DNA of 64,000 bases from Karstenula rhodostoma CBS 690.94 (GCA_010093485.1 MU001497.1:128181-192180); one strand, 5' to 3'. Counted from the first letter of the stretch, positions 46,987 through 59,626 are shown. The notes: generated from the sequence alone by a model not told the origin. Numbers and translations: made by a program.

Positions 46987-47265
46987 ATGGCGCCCACTTC
47001 TCGCTCCTCGCGCTCCTCTCGTGCCCCCTTCGGTCGTGGGGGCTACGACATCACCAACCTCCCTCCCCCGGGCCCCAATCCGCCCATCAACGCCGGCCGC
47101 GACCCGGTCAACAAGCCCGCCCCGCCCCCGCCCCCCAAGGGCCTCCCGCAGCCCGCGCCCCAGAAGGACGAGGGGCAGGAGAAGCAGCAAGCTCCGCCGC
47201 AAGGCGACAAGTCCTCCGCCGGCGACAGCGCCAAGTCCACCCAGGAGGGCGCAAAGGACCAGTAG
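46987..47265 (+). CDS. Small proline-rich hydrophilic protein
   Basis: 92 aa from the ATG in GCCACCATGG, an excellent fungal start context. The N-terminus is Ser/Arg-rich (MAPTSRSSRSSRAPFGRGGYDI), then Pro-rich (NLPPPGPNPP, PAPPPPPKGLPQ), then Gln/Lys/Ser/Asp-rich to KDQ. The whole chain should be disordered. Upstream in-frame ATGs (46852) would add a Thr/Pro repeat encoded by CCCAC-type repeats that looks like 5' UTR. A GTGAGT follows the stop by 2 nt, so a 3' UTR intron or alternative C-terminus is possible. No function known. Confidence 0.55.
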   Translation: MAPTSRSSRSSRAPFGRGGYDITNLPPPGPNPPINAGRDPVNKPAPPPPPKGLPQPAPQKDEGQEKQQAPPQGDKSSAGDSAKSTQEGAKDQ

Positions 47266-50200
47266 GCGTGAGTAGCTCCTTTGCATATCCCTCGACATAC
47301 GCTGACAGCATTTTCGGCAGCTTCATCGGCCAAGACCTCGTGTCTCTCTTCGGTACGGCATCATCTTGGAAGGTTGAGGGCTTACAGGCGACATCGTGCT
47401 AACGTGGTCTAGGAGAGGCATTGATGCACTTGGCGGGATAGAGGATAGATTTGGTGGTCCCGGCTTGTCGTAGACTGGCTCTTACAATTGAAAACTTCTT
47501 GGCAGCTGTTTCGCAACTAATATGGTGATGTTTGTGTGGTGTATGTGACATGTCGGGATCTTGACCAGCGACGTCTGACTTAAGTTCGGACGCTATTTCG
47601 TAAGCGTGCAGGAAGGATCCACAATGATGCAAACCCCTCCTCCCAGCATCCAATGTAATAGTCTCCAGTCACACCGCCTTGAGCTCAAGACGAGCTGAAT
47701 ATTCGCTCTCTACAGCTGCATCTGGGCTCATGACGCAAGCTGATACACTCTCAATGCCCCTCGACTTCGAGAACATGAACAAAGTATTTGCTCCCCGACT
47801 CGAGTACGCAGGTATGGCGTAGCTCGGAAGAGTTCTCGTACTCTGTCCTGATGCAGCACGCGGCTGAGGACTCTGATCCGGCCGTTCCAACGCAACTGAC
47901 CGGGCGCGCACCTTGGGTTCACTTGTTCTTCGCCTCCGAGCGGCTTCTCAGTAGCATCACCACGCCGACTGCCACAACTTTGCGAGCCGCGCAACTTCTC
48001 TTCGGCATGACCTAAACCATGTCATTCGGCCTCCTGGCAGCTTCGAAAATGTCAAATCCCGAGTCCCGAGTCCGCAGCGGCACTGCCTTCCCTTTTGCAG
48101 GGGCGACGCCAGTTCTGCTATCCTCATCTTTCGACGGCAACGCCAGGTACACGGCAATCATGACATCGCAGCTCTTGCGGCACCATCAATGATTCCATCG
48201 TGCTTATTGATTATCCAGGGCTTAGTGCTGGTGACCGCGACAATGGCCGCTTCGGCGCATCCGCTGCGTCTCCGTGAAGCCTTACGGCGGCAGCTACACG
48301 CTCTTCCGAGCTCTGCACACAACCTGACCACCTGCACAGCCGCAACAACTTCAGCAAGGCCTTTCGGGGCTTTTAGGACGCCTTAGAAGCAACTGGGATG
48401 GCGGGATGCTGCGTGGGCGCTATTGCGAGCCCTGACGCAGCGAAGGCAGAGAGGACCTGCCTTACAGAGACCACCCCACATCCTCCAACGCCCACGACAA
48501 GGCTCCGGCGATCAAGATCCCAGTGCGACTTCGGATATTCATGGCAAATTTGGCTGCAAAGAGCGGCGCGCCCCGTACCAGAAGCCTTTGCAGCCTCACC
48601 GTTAGGACAGTATTCGTCGCAGCCCGCACCCGAGCCACATTCCGCTCTTGCTGCACGTCAGATGCACCTCTGACGGATGGCCACCACGCTCGAGCTCGAA
48701 CAACCGTTTCCAGAGCATCAGGATGTGCATGCCGGCTACGAGGCCAAGTTGTGTGCAACCGCGTCAACATAGCGTCTTCGAGAACGCAACGGGAAGACAA
48801 CCGAAAACGGATATCCGACATTTGCGCGCAGCAGAAGCATGCGACCCGCCGCCACACCAACTGCAGCACACGCCTTACACCACAGTTTTTGAGAAGCACG
48901 ACCTGTGCTGTGCCGAATGCGGTTGCAACGAATCCGGGCATCGCTGTGTACGGAGGGGGGTAGCTGAAAGCGTAAAGCCATACCAGGAATGCAGAACCCC
49001 ACACACGAACGTCCTACGCGCCGACTCTATCGCGGTCGATACGGCTTGCTCAAGCCTTTGTGACGCCCCAGCAAAGCTCCGGTGCCGTCTTATGATATTC
49101 TCACATGATCCAAAGCTTGTATAGCCCAGGCTGCTTGGCCCACTCCGGCACGGCATCACCGCATGGAGAATATATTTTAATGTGGGACACTTGCCTGATA
49201 ACATGAAGACCAACCCATTGGTTCGATCTTTGGGGGAGTATGCAGCTTAGTTTGGAGCTTCTGTGGGTCCCGCGAAGATGGCACGCGTAGGCAGATGTTT
49301 GAGCAAACTCAAGGCGGGTTCACACAGTATCGATGCACTAAATCCCACACCGGTGGAGGGCGACCGTCTTTGAAAGTCGGAATTTTGGGCCAGCAAGTGA
49401 GGCGGGCGACCGAGCGTTAATCTTCCCAAGTCTGCCATGATGAAGAGGCATTTGGCCTGAACCCTCTTCCAATGACGAAAGGCGCGCTTACTGTGAGCGG
49501 CTTGTTGCTTCCAGAAAAATCTCGTCGTCTAGCAGAATTATGTTGCAGGGATGTTTCTTGAACAGGGAAAGAGCGCGGTAATGATCGTCCTCCAATGCAG
49601 AACGTACCAAAAGCGAGGAAGCTTATGTTCGGTGGATGCCGAATTACGATATGTCCGGACACAGCAATACGCCCAGGCCCAGAAGACGGCCTGATCTTGG
49701 TGTTCAGGACCGTGAACAGAAAGAACTTATCGATAACCAGGAAAGGTCCAACTTGGGGGCATGGCAGTCTCACGCGAGTAGGAGCAAGTCGAATGCCGTG
49801 CTACCGTGGTGACAGCGTGATATACACCACGCATGGTAATTAGGGACCGTTCCCAGACGACAACTGGTGCAAGCCCCATCGAGATGACAACACCTTGATG
49901 TCCCGCAAGATGAGCATGGGGCTGGACCGACCCCAGCGGCATGATAGATCATGCCAAGCCGAATCTTCGCTGTCTCATTACCTGACAGTGCAGTGACAGT
50001 GCAGTGTGCGTTCTCTTCGTATGGATTCTTTTTCCGTGCCAAATCCCAGGCGCCATGTCCGGGCTGCGAAGTACACCTTTGGAGACAAGGCCGCAGAGTG
50101 CGGCTGAGTACCAGACTCTCTGGGTGTTCTATATCGCCGTAGATGCTTCGACCAGATCCGCAGGGCTCGTTCGTTCCGAGGTGATATGCGATCACAGCTA

Positions 50201-53200
50201 CCGACTGCATTGACCGTCGAGCCGCTCCAGGTCCTGGCGTGGATGTCTGTTCTCGGCCACACGACTTTTCGCTTTCTTCTCGCTTGCTTCCAAGTTAGAC
50301 GGACACGTCAATGTTTGCAGGTTGAGCGGATATAGGAAGCAGTTTCATCCGTGCATCTCGAGAACGCGGTCGTCTCCGACGACGGCCCAGTTGAGGGTAT
50401 TTTTCAGATATCCATTCCTTGACAGACATCTACAATGCCATCCGGGTTTTCCTTCTCTTGCAGTTTTTTCCATCGAAACAGCGTACGGCAATCGGTTTGC
50501 ACATCCACGGCGATGTTCTACTCGGCTCAGATCCAGTGAGGGTAGCGGTGGGGCGCGCGGCCTTCGGACGGAGTGGTCTATCGTCATAGCCATCGGAAGC
50601 CATGAGCGGGTCTGTCGGCGCTGATCTTGTATGTTGTTGCTCACGATACCGTGCGCTGGCTGGATTCTTTCACGGTGCCTACCCATGGCACGAGCCAATG
50701 CATGGTGGCAGGTCTTTAACCGCGTGCGCCAATGCATCTACCTTCAGCATGGCCCTGCTGTGGTATGGGTGAGGCGACACGACTGCCAAAAGTTCGACCT
50801 CCGCATCCTGTGTCTGCGCAAGTCACGCTCCTGTCGCTATCGCCATGTAGCAGACCCGACCCCGTTATCCTCAGGTTCTCTTCCACTGTGGCCAAGCGCA
50901 TGGTTGTTCGAAGCTGCATTCAGCTGTTGATGCAGCGCGCGGAGGGGGTAGTGGGGTCGGCGCCGTTCGTCGCGATGGTGTTGCATGCACCAGCATAGGT
51001 CCGCGCCCAAGGTTGATGGTAGCGGAACGCCCTGTTGCCGGCTAGATGCTTCATTGTCAGCTCTACTTGAGCATCTTTCGTAAGAGTGGGAAGGTCCCTC
51101 GATGACGCCTTGTTCCTGCCGCTGGAGGTTGGATCGTAACTTCCCATGTCAGCTCTCACGCTGCCTACCTCGAACGGTCTATGACGGGGGATGTCGGCGG
51201 GTCTTGTGGAAACCTTTCGCTACTCGCGCCTCCGTCAACGGCTGTCTTGGGTGTGCAAACCTCGGTGTAATTGAGCGGGTGCTGAGGGAGCCGCGGACAG
51301 AGAACCGCGTCGAGGATGTCGCCGCTTTGAAAGAGGGAGAACGTACTGATGCGTTTGACCTCACTTTAAGAAGCCACTGATTGTCTCCACGAGCGTTGGG
51401 GTCAGGTGCGTGCTCTACGGGAGCATGGAGAGGGCGGAGGCGTGTCCACCACCGTCTGCGGCCTCGAGAGAAAGATGGTGAGGTCAGCGAGCGGGGTCCG
51501 GAGCGCATCTGCTGGCTCAAGAAGTGTCAAGCCGTAGTCGCTATCAGTCATAGTGGCGACTTGTCGCAGTGCAGATGGTGGTTGTGGGTGAGCGGGGTGG
51601 GTGGTCGCGCCGGACAAAAGACACTCAACTCGTTCCTTGATTCACACCGCTGGCCTATGCGCACGCCACGCGACCAGCATAGCGGTAGCGACTACATAAA
51701 TACTGCCCCTAATGTTCACATATTCGCTACGCATTTGCTGGGAAGGACCCAATGTATCACCCATGATATTCGCCTCGCTCAATGCGACCTTCCTCTCCCA
51801 TCAAAGGATAGCTCTGGCTCTGGGTCTTGGCCCTGGCTCAAATACCGGACTTCCCAGCGAGAGGGGAAATGTTAAGGAGACCTGCTCCCGCAATGTCTAT
51901 TGTGGTGGAACCCAGTGTCTTTCCTAAGCCTTCAGAAACACCGTAGACAAGCCATCTCCGTACGAGCAACATAACCAGAAACTCAGTGAAAGGAGAAAGA
52001 CTTGCTCAACGCCCCCGACTGTATTTCTCATCCTACTGCTACTCAAGACGTTACCAACATATCCAAGACCCCGTAATCAAGACCTTCTCGGCGTTGTTGG
52101 CCCTCTCATTGTCTAGACCACCCCCATCTTCTCGCGCATCCTTCCTTTCCGCGCAGGGGAACAGGAACAGACCTCCGCTTGAGGGAATCACCCAGCTCAT
52201 CGAACCCAAGGAACCCCGTCTCTGTGCAGTTCCCGAAGACGCATTCTGTCAGGTCTCGTGGGTCGCGGGTTGAGGTCGGCTTGTGCAGCAAGCGCCGCGT
52301 TGGCGGGTAATCATGCCTGAGCCTAGATGGACTTGCAGTCACATGAGAGCGTGGCTACCTTGGGAGGGCGAAGAAGAGGCGCTTCTGAGCGAGGATAGGC
52401 GGCGGAGCTGCGCGACGCGGTGCTTGCGATGCTTGCGGGCAGCCGAGCTTCGCGCCAGGTGCCTGCAATGTCAGTCAGGTCAACGCAGGTGGCTTTGTTG
52501 GAACTCACAGAGACCGACGCAAGTGGCATCGAAGCCACCCTGCTTTTTCAACTGTAGGGGTTGTTGTTCGCAATGCGCTGCGCTGTCCGTTGTGGTGTTG
52601 TGGTGAGGGAGACGCCGGGCCAAGAACGCAGGGCTATACGCGCGACCTACCCCAACACTACACGCCCCGAACCTCATGCAAATAGCACCGGGCATGGCTT
52701 TGCAAAAAGAAAGATCATGGTCCATTGCACGGCAGATAGCTCCTTGTACATGTAGCATCCCTAGCGTTGGCCGTGCATGGGGTCAAGACATGCCCCTCTC
52801 TCCCTCTACCTCCCCAAAATAAGACCAAAAAAGGAACCCCACCCACGCTACCCTAACCGCCGACACCCAGACTCGAACTCCCCACAAGCAACAAAAAAGT
52901 AGGGGGCATATTGGGCTGGGGAGGGGGGGGGGGGACTTACTGGTTATAGGTGAGGCAGTTTTATGTCCTGCTCAGGACGAGTCAGGCTCAGGACCACTGA
53001 GCCATGCAATCTTATGCAGGCTTCTGAATTGATGAATATAGGACAAGTTCACATGGATATATACCACAAGGTGGAAATTGCCCTACACCTGGGCGTACCA
53101 TCGTTTGTGCGGCAACCCCGCTGCTGGCATGCGGCGAACGCAAGAGGCAGGCACGACGCAGGTGAGGCGGAAAGCACGTCCACAACTAGCAGCGAAGCAC

Positions 53201-54181
53201 CATGGAAACCGTGTGCACAGCATTGTTGTTAAGAGAAAGCCATTGGCTTCGCTCTGACCCCTTTCGCATTTGCGTCTGCGTTGCTGACATTGGACGAGAA
53301 AGACTCACGAGAACAAAAAAAAAAGGTCACGCTCAACGGGTAGCCATTGCCCGGTCTACGGAAAGCACACGCACGAGTTTGAACTTTCGTGGTCATAACA
53401 TGCCGCGCAATCGAGCCATGTGATGCCATCGGGCCCAAACACGCGGTTTCACCAATTCAGTGTAGCTACCGTGTCTGCATTTATATCTCTCTCGCCGTCT
53501 CGCAGGTTGTTTCGTGCCTTTCAAGGGCACACCTCCAGAGCCGCGTTTGGAAGTTCAATAAGTGACGGGATATAGTGCGACGTCCGGCAACTACTCCACC
53601 CCTTTTCTGGAATTGTTGAGATTCGCAAGCTATCACGACCAAATCCCTGGTTTCCATGAGAGAAAGATGCAAGTATGAAAATACATAATATTCCACATAG
53701 CATGCCTATGCGCTCAAGCCTCTGTAGGAAAGACATTACGCCGCGGGGTCGTTCATAGACATGCCGGATTTACCATCACCGTTGACGGTCTTAGGAATTG
53801 CCATGTTTGCGCCGGTAGTGAACTAGTCGCGTATGAGTATAAATGAGAACATTTCATGCTCTCAAAGTCTCGTCGCGTGCCTTCGAACACGATTCAAGCT
53901 TTTATGTATCGATGTTGTTTGTAGGACGATCTTGGTCTACGTAAGATGCGGCTAAAAGTACCCCGATTTCCCCTTTCGGCCCATAGAGCGGGGACGCGAG
54001 CCGGTTGGTGGAAAAGCTTACAGCGAACAACTCGGAACAACGATCCCTGCCGTATGTTGCTATACTCGGGTCAATGATGTATCGCACATCTGATCGTCAT
54101 CGTACTAGGTAAAGTATAAACAATCTCGTAAGAAACAACACACCGCATGGTGAGGTTTCAATTTCCCTCTTCCTTGTCGCC
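47266..54181. other. Long interval (6.9 kb) without a recognisable gene
   Basis: Frames of 60-180 codons occur on both strands, but none has a signal, motif or composition that looks like protein, and no exon chain could be built. Homopolymer G12 (52923-52934) and A10 (53315-53324) tracts are present. No terminal repeats, transposase or reverse-transcriptase motifs were recognised. Confidence 0.5.
52923..52934. repeat. Poly-G tract (G12)
   Basis: An uninterrupted run of twelve G on the plus strand in non-coding DNA. Runs of this kind are prone to length errors in sequencing. Confidence 0.9.
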
Positions 54182-55410
54182 ATGCATCCACATCAATGCC
54201 TCCTAGTGGCTTTACTGTCCCTCCTGACTACCGCGCTCGCGTGCACGACAGACGACGACTGCAGTCTCAACGGCATCTGCAAGACCAACACGGCCGCCGC
54301 CGCAACCTGCCACTGCGACGCAGGCTGGACTGGTTCTGACTGCGGCCGTCTCGACCTCGCGCCCGCAACCCGCTGGACGGGCTACAACCACACCAACTAC
54401 ACCGACTCCGCCTACTACGGCGCCTACGGAAATTCCTCATGGGGCGGCCGCATCATCCACGACCCCGATGATCCCAAGCTGTTCCACCTCCTCGTCGACC
54501 AATTCAGCCACGGGTGCGGCCTCGGCGGGTGGCGCCCCACAAGCTTCATCGCGCGCGCGGAGTCGCGGAACGGGCCGCAAGGCCCGTATGAATGGGTGCA
54601 GGATGTAACCACTAGTTTCCGCCACAACGCAGACGTCCTGTGGAGTCCGGCAGAGGCGAAGTATCTCCTCTGGGCGATTGGCGCAGCGGTCGAGGATCCA
54701 AAGAGTTGCAAGTCGATCCCGGGGTACGCATGGCATCCCCCTTCTCTCCATCCCACTCTATGTATAAGCCGCAGTGGCTAATAAAGACTCCAAGCTCCCG
54801 CTTACCAAACAACGTCTCCGTCTCCTCGGCCCCCTCCATCCGCGGCCCTTGGACCCCCTTCCACGTGACTATAAACGGGACTAACCCCGCCCCTTGGCCG
54901 CTCTACTCCCCTGCGAACAAGACTGCGCAAATCGCGCTCGCAGTTGAGGATTTTAGGATTTTCACGGCACCGGATTCGAGTGGGGAGTTCACGCGCGTGA
55001 ATGAGAATGTGGCGTGGAACACGACGGACTATAGTCCCACCTGGACCGAGGACCCTTTCATCTGGCGCGACAAGCGGGGAAACTGGCACGCGCTTGCGCA
55101 CTGGATGATTGATATTGTGGAGAAGAACGGGACCAAGTACCCGCGTGTTGGGGCGCACATGTTTTCGCGACGACTAGAAAGTGGATGGACGTTCAAGGTG
55201 CAGGAGGCGTTTAGTTCGACGGTGGCGTTTACGGATGGGGCGGTGGAGACGTTCAATCGGCGGGAGCGGTCGAAGATTTTCTTCGACGAGGAAATGACGC
55301 CGTTGTATTTGGTTAGCGGGGTGCAGGCGATAGGTGCAAAGAGTAGTTTTACGTTGGTGCAGCCGATTGGAGGGCGCTGGAAGGAGTATGAGAAAGAACT
55401 GGGGTTTTGA
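54182..55410 (+). CDS. Secreted EGF-like/beta-propeller protein (GH43/GH32-like fold)
   Basis: Model: join(54182..54723, 54795..55410), 385 aa. A signal peptide (LLVALLSLLTTALA) is followed by one EGF-like module: six cysteines in CTTDDDC, GIC, CHC and WTGSDC (residues ~21-58). The rest resembles a five-bladed propeller like that of GH43/GH32 enzymes, with GGRIIHDPDDPKLFHLLVD, RHNADVLWSP, APSIRGPW, WTEDPFIWRDKRGNWHALAHWM, and TDGAVETFNRRERSKI. Many N-glycosylation sequons fit secretion. The 71-bp intron (GTACGC..CCAAG, CTAAT branch) keeps phase and links KSIPG to SRLPNN. Catalytic activity is not certain; substrate unknown. Confidence 0.83.
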
Positions 55411-55574
55411 AACGGTTGGTTGGCAGTAGGCCTGTATAAGTCTACGTGGATTATTGAAACAAAGCTAATACGTGTAAAGAAAAACGCATGCAGCGAAGAG
55501 AAGCACTACAACCCACGCCCATGTATGTAACACCACTCGTGCCCTGCAAGCATAATTACGCTCAAAATACACCA

Positions 55575-56904
55575 CTACTCGTAAATGAAGCAGAAGTTCC
55601 CCTTCGTCATCGGCATGCCCTCCTTTGTCTTTGGCTTGAAGCCCAAGCCCATGTCCATCTCATCATCGATCGTAGCCAGGCTCGGCGGCAGATCTGGCGC
55701 ATAGTCAAGCGGAATGCCCAAAAAGGTCCTGTTTCCATCAATCGCGTACTCGCGGTTCTTCAAGTCCTGACCCTGCCAAATAGCCCAGAGCCGGTCAATC
55801 TGCGCATGCAGAAGGTAGAAAGCAGGGTCATTCGTTGTGCTGAAAGGATCCGCACCCTCGCCGCCAATGTACGTGTGGGAATCCTTATGCCAGAGTCCTT
55901 CGATAGTGCCTCGCAACTGCCCAATGCTATGGCTCGAAACAATTATCGTGGCGTTGGCCCACGTCAGCACTCCTTTGCTGGAAGCCGGATCGAAGTTACG
56001 CGCTAGGCAGCGAGGGTTCGCCTCGTAACCGTAAGTGTTGTTCTTGTCGATGAATGGCTTCACCACCGGACCCAGGCTAAGGGTGAGGTTGGTAAACGGG
56101 CCGTCAGTGACGCAACCACCTCCAGTACCACCGGGCATAGGGAGCTTGAACGGCTTCGTGAGTCCGGGAAAGACGAGCGTTTTGGGCTCAACGTGGAGGT
56201 CAACGCCATTCCCGCCGAAACCGGTCTCTGATCCGGACCACACGGCGGAAGATGTGGGATCTTCGCTAAAGCGCGCGTTGTCCCAGTAAGGCAGATGGCC
56301 TTTGTAACCACATTCGTTGCGCATTGCTTCTTCGAATTGCCAGAGGAACATGCGGTGCCAAGGAAGAAGGTAACCCTGCATATGTATCAGCGCAAAGAAT
56401 CTTGGGACTAATGAGCAGGCTGACCTACCGAGCCATGGATGATGTTAGTCTGGTTGATGTGAATGTATGTGAAATCATCGAGTCGGTTCACAGCGCCAGG
56501 CGCGAGCTTCTTGTCGGTTAGAGCCGGTTTTGCAGCCAAGCAGTTCACAGCGCGAAGGTAATCGATACGTGTCGCGTCGTCAAGTTCGTCCCTAGACAGT
56601 GGATTTCAATCATTATTGCGTCTGCGTGAAACGCTTTGAGGTATTGGACGTACCATGACCGCCTCTTTCCGATGTTCTTCTTCGTACAATTGCCCGAAGG
56701 CAGCGAGGCACGAACATTCTTCTGGTAGATTCTCTGAAAACGGTGGAAATCATCAGGCATAGGGATTCCAGTCAACTCGTGGCCTGGGGTAGGAATATCT
56801 GAATACGGTGGAGGCTTCGGTGCGGCGCATGTTCCTGTGGGAGCTGCTGCAGTTGTGGCGACGACCGTCAGGCATGTGCCCAGAAAGGTCGAGAGTAGCA
56901 CCAT
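55575..56904 (-). CDS. Tyrosinase-family copper oxidase, secreted
   Basis: Model: complement(join(55575..56375, 56429..56591, 56654..56904)), 404 aa. A signal peptide (MVLLSTFLGTCLTVVATTAAA) precedes a Pro-rich stretch. The CuA histidines are in DDFTYIHINQTNIIHGS and, across the third exon junction, LLPWHRMFLW; ECGYKGHLPYWDNA follows. The CuB pair is H-x3-H in LWHKDSHTYIGG, and the last ligand is in DPAFYLLHAQIDRLW. There Leu replaces the first His of the usual HH. Family members oxidise phenols or o-aminophenols in pigment or secondary metabolism. Introns of 53 and 62 bp keep phase. The gene converges with the propeller protein gene and is followed upstream by the regulator on the same strand. 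Confidence 0.92.
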
Positions 56905-57700
56905 CTTTGGATGCAGCCTAGATAATAACAAAGGGGTCAGAATGTTGATATGCGAAGTGGGTAAGACCGTTTGCGGTGCGTCCGTGGGTCGAGGTGCCGA
57001 TGTCACACAGAACTTGAAATGTTGGGCTAACAATGAAAGAAGATGAGCCTGCTCTTGTGGAAACGAATAACTGAAGAATTGAAACGTGAAGGTTGCTTAT
57101 CATACGCAGCGTATATGCATTGTGCAGTAATATACCAACCCAAAGTGTCGCCTGAAAAGCAGTTCTCCGAGCATATATGCTGTCAACTTCCCTACTGAGT
57201 TAGCTATACGCAGCAAACGTATGGCCATCATTGTGGTTTGCCCTCGTTCATGAGTCCGCACTGTGGTCAGGGCGAAACATGAAACGGCTGAACGCGGTAA
57301 CGCGCTTGTCTCTTAGTAGTCGCAAAAATTCCGAGGACATCGTTCCGCACAAAGCCAGTTGGAACAGCGCGCAACCCGAAAAAGGATTTCGGGGATGACC
57401 AGTTACATCCAGGCGATAAATTGAGAAGGGGTGGGCGGACTTCGCGGTGCGCATCGGACTTGGTGCCGCACTAGCCCCAGCGTAGCGCGAGGCCCACGCC
57501 GAGGTACGCTGTACGCCCTCTGCTCTATCTGCGAGGCTGCCCAGCATATATTGGGGGCATTGATGATACACAAGGTAGTCAACGCCCATGTAACGGGTGG
57601 ATGAGCCAATGCAGCGTTTGAGCTTCGGACTGCAGCAATGGATGTGGGCAGAGAGCCTTCGGGTTCCACCCAATCCCTTGGATAGTACAGAGATGTTGGT
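56905..57700. other. Tyrosinase promoter and regulator 3' flank
   Basis: Both flanking genes run on the minus strand, so this 796-bp gap holds the tyrosinase promoter. I see no gene and no CGGCCG site in it. Confidence 0.5.
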
Positions 57701-59411
57701 TCATGAATGTACATCGATCGACGTTACAGAACTCGTCATTTCGGTTTTCGAAAATGTGCCCATTTCGAATGACCAGCGACGGTCCAGTTTCGCCAGCGAT
57801 TCTCTCAGGGCGTCGGAATCATCGAACCAGGCTTTGCTATCCGTGTAGCGCTTTACGTAGATGTGCTGCAAGGCATGTCGAATCAAGTAGCTGGACGCTG
57901 GAGAGATGATGTCGATCTTGGAGTAGGGTATATCGCGATGACTTCGAGAGATGTCGACAATCATCTGGGCGACGGTGTCAAGTGCTGCCTGCGAATGATT
58001 TCGCCACTTGGAATCGATCGTTGTCGCTTCCAGGTGGAGAATGTGTCGGTGAAGCATAGACAGTGCTCTGTTAAGCGTCAGCGCCTGAAAAATCCGAGGG
58101 AAGCATCCAAAAGGTACAGCTTGCGCTGCGCTGCGTGTGCTGGGCGGGCTGGCACACAGGGCTTCGGATCTAGGGTCTACGAACCTGATAGCTGCCCCAA
58201 CAGCACCACAGTATCCTCCACGTAACCCATGACATTTATTCAACGTAACGGAAAGCAGCCGCTGAAGTTCGCCATCCAGATAAATCAGGTTGGCTATCCG
58301 GTCAGCTGTAGTGAAGGAAATGGTTTTGATCGTCTGAATCACCCGACCGAGCAGGTGCGCGGCCTGTGCTGCGCGGCCTAGACAACCGACTCCTGCTTGA
58401 CTAACTGGAGCTATTCGAAAGCCTGGGTTCAGATCAGGTTCACGATCGCAGTCACCGACTTCATGCGGCAGGAGAGCCGTCTCATCTGGCGCGACTGTTA
58501 CCAAGGGAATATCGGCCAACGTAGATTCGCAGTAGAAGATCCGTTCAAAGATGACAATCGCCCACCAGGTGTTCCATTCCTCGCTCCAGCCCAGGCTTGT
58601 ATGCTTTTTGTTTATACCGATTCGATATGCCATACGCGCACAAAGATCGGTGGACGCAAGGGCGACACCAGGTCGTCCATGTGCATATTCGTAAACCGAT
58701 ATCAGTAGACCAGCTTGAATTAGGTGAGTGGATGGTTTTCTTAGTACTTGAATCTGGGTGAACAACGTTTTGGCGTGAAAGTAGAGAGCGTTGTGATCAA
58801 CTGGCGGTGGCAGATCCTCCGGTGGATCGTACGTGGCCAAGCACATACAAAGAAGAAGTAGAGAGAACTCGGCAGTTGAGACAGCGTGGAATTGGAAGAG
58901 ATCTTTGCTGAAGCGATCTGGGCACAGGAAGGGGACCCACAGATGGATCCCGTTAAAATATCGTGCGCTAATGTCGTCGATTGATCGCCGAGTCGCATCG
59001 ATGATCTGCACAACTTCTCGCGCTATCGTCGCATCAAGAACTCGAGAGTCGTGTAGGGAACCGATTGAAGCTGTCGAAGCGATGTGGAGTGGCGAATAAG
59101 TCACAGGACTTTCGGTGGTCTGGGTCAACGATAGCGAGTCTGGTGTTCCACCGTAATCGTAGCAGCACGCCTTGTTGTTCCTAAGTCGCGTTAGCAAGTA
59201 CATGTCGTGACCTTGGTCTACGGTCGCATCTTATTGACATCGCTGCCACCACTGCTCTAACAGATGTATGCTGATATGCCACAATGCGCAGAACGATGGC
59301 CTACGCCTGTAGTTGATATACATACTGATCACAATAGCTGCAACGGGGCAGTTGTTTGTCACATTTCTTCTTTCTACCCTTGCAGGTAAGACAGACTTGC
59401 GGCGCAACCAT
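57701..59411 (-). CDS. Zn2Cys6 fungal transcription factor
   Basis: Model: complement(join(57701..59180, 59326..59411)), 521 aa. The binuclear zinc cluster is split by a 145-bp intron: exon 1 gives CLTCKGRKKKC and CSYC, exon 2 gives NNKAC. Together they form C-x2-C-x6-C-x6-C-x2-C-x6-C, the exact family spacing, starting at residue 7. This join has a GTATGT donor and a CTAAC/TTAG end, and keeps phase. The remaining ~480 residues carry the fungal-specific middle homology region (HLWVPFLCPDRF, LLLLCMCLATYDPPE, DLCARMAYRIGINKK, WNTWWAIVIFERI). There is no long linker or coiled coil. It probably binds CGG triplets in the nucleus; four CGGCCG sites lie just upstream, suggesting control of itself and of the divergent transporter. 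Confidence 0.92.
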
Positions 59412-59590
59412 GGCCCTGGGCCTCGAATCGTGGTGATTGCTAGACTAGGCGCATATGTCAGCATGCCGCTCTCATTTACAGGTGAGTTGACCCACGACGA
59501 ATCCGTGTGCAGCTTTGTTATTAGGGGCTAAGGCGCTCCGGAACGGTGAACGTCGTTCCCGGTTGGGAGGTGTGTGAAGAAAGTTAGAAG

Positions 59591-59626
59591 CGGCCGCAAG
59601 GCTAGAGTGAAATCAAAGTGCGGCCG
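59591..59626. promoter_or_regulatory. Paired GCGGCCGC sites, 30 bp apart
   Basis: Two GCGGCCGC octamers, with cores at 59591-59596 and 59621-59626, sit about 180-215 bp from the regulator's start codon. Confidence 0.5.

Noticed and set aside
46643..47275. 210-codon plus-strand frame
   Set aside because: Its second half is Pro/Arg low complexity in a shifted frame of the proline-rich gene, and it begins in unrelated AT-rich DNA.
48462..49004. 180-codon minus-strand frame
   Set aside because: Arg/Ala/Cys-rich with no domain or clear signal; several equally long frames overlap it on the other strand.
52868..53010. tRNA-like boxes on the minus strand (TGGCTCAGTGG and GTTCGAGTC)
   Set aside because: The boxes are about 130 bp apart, the T-stem cannot pair, and no acceptor stem forms, so a tRNA is not supported.
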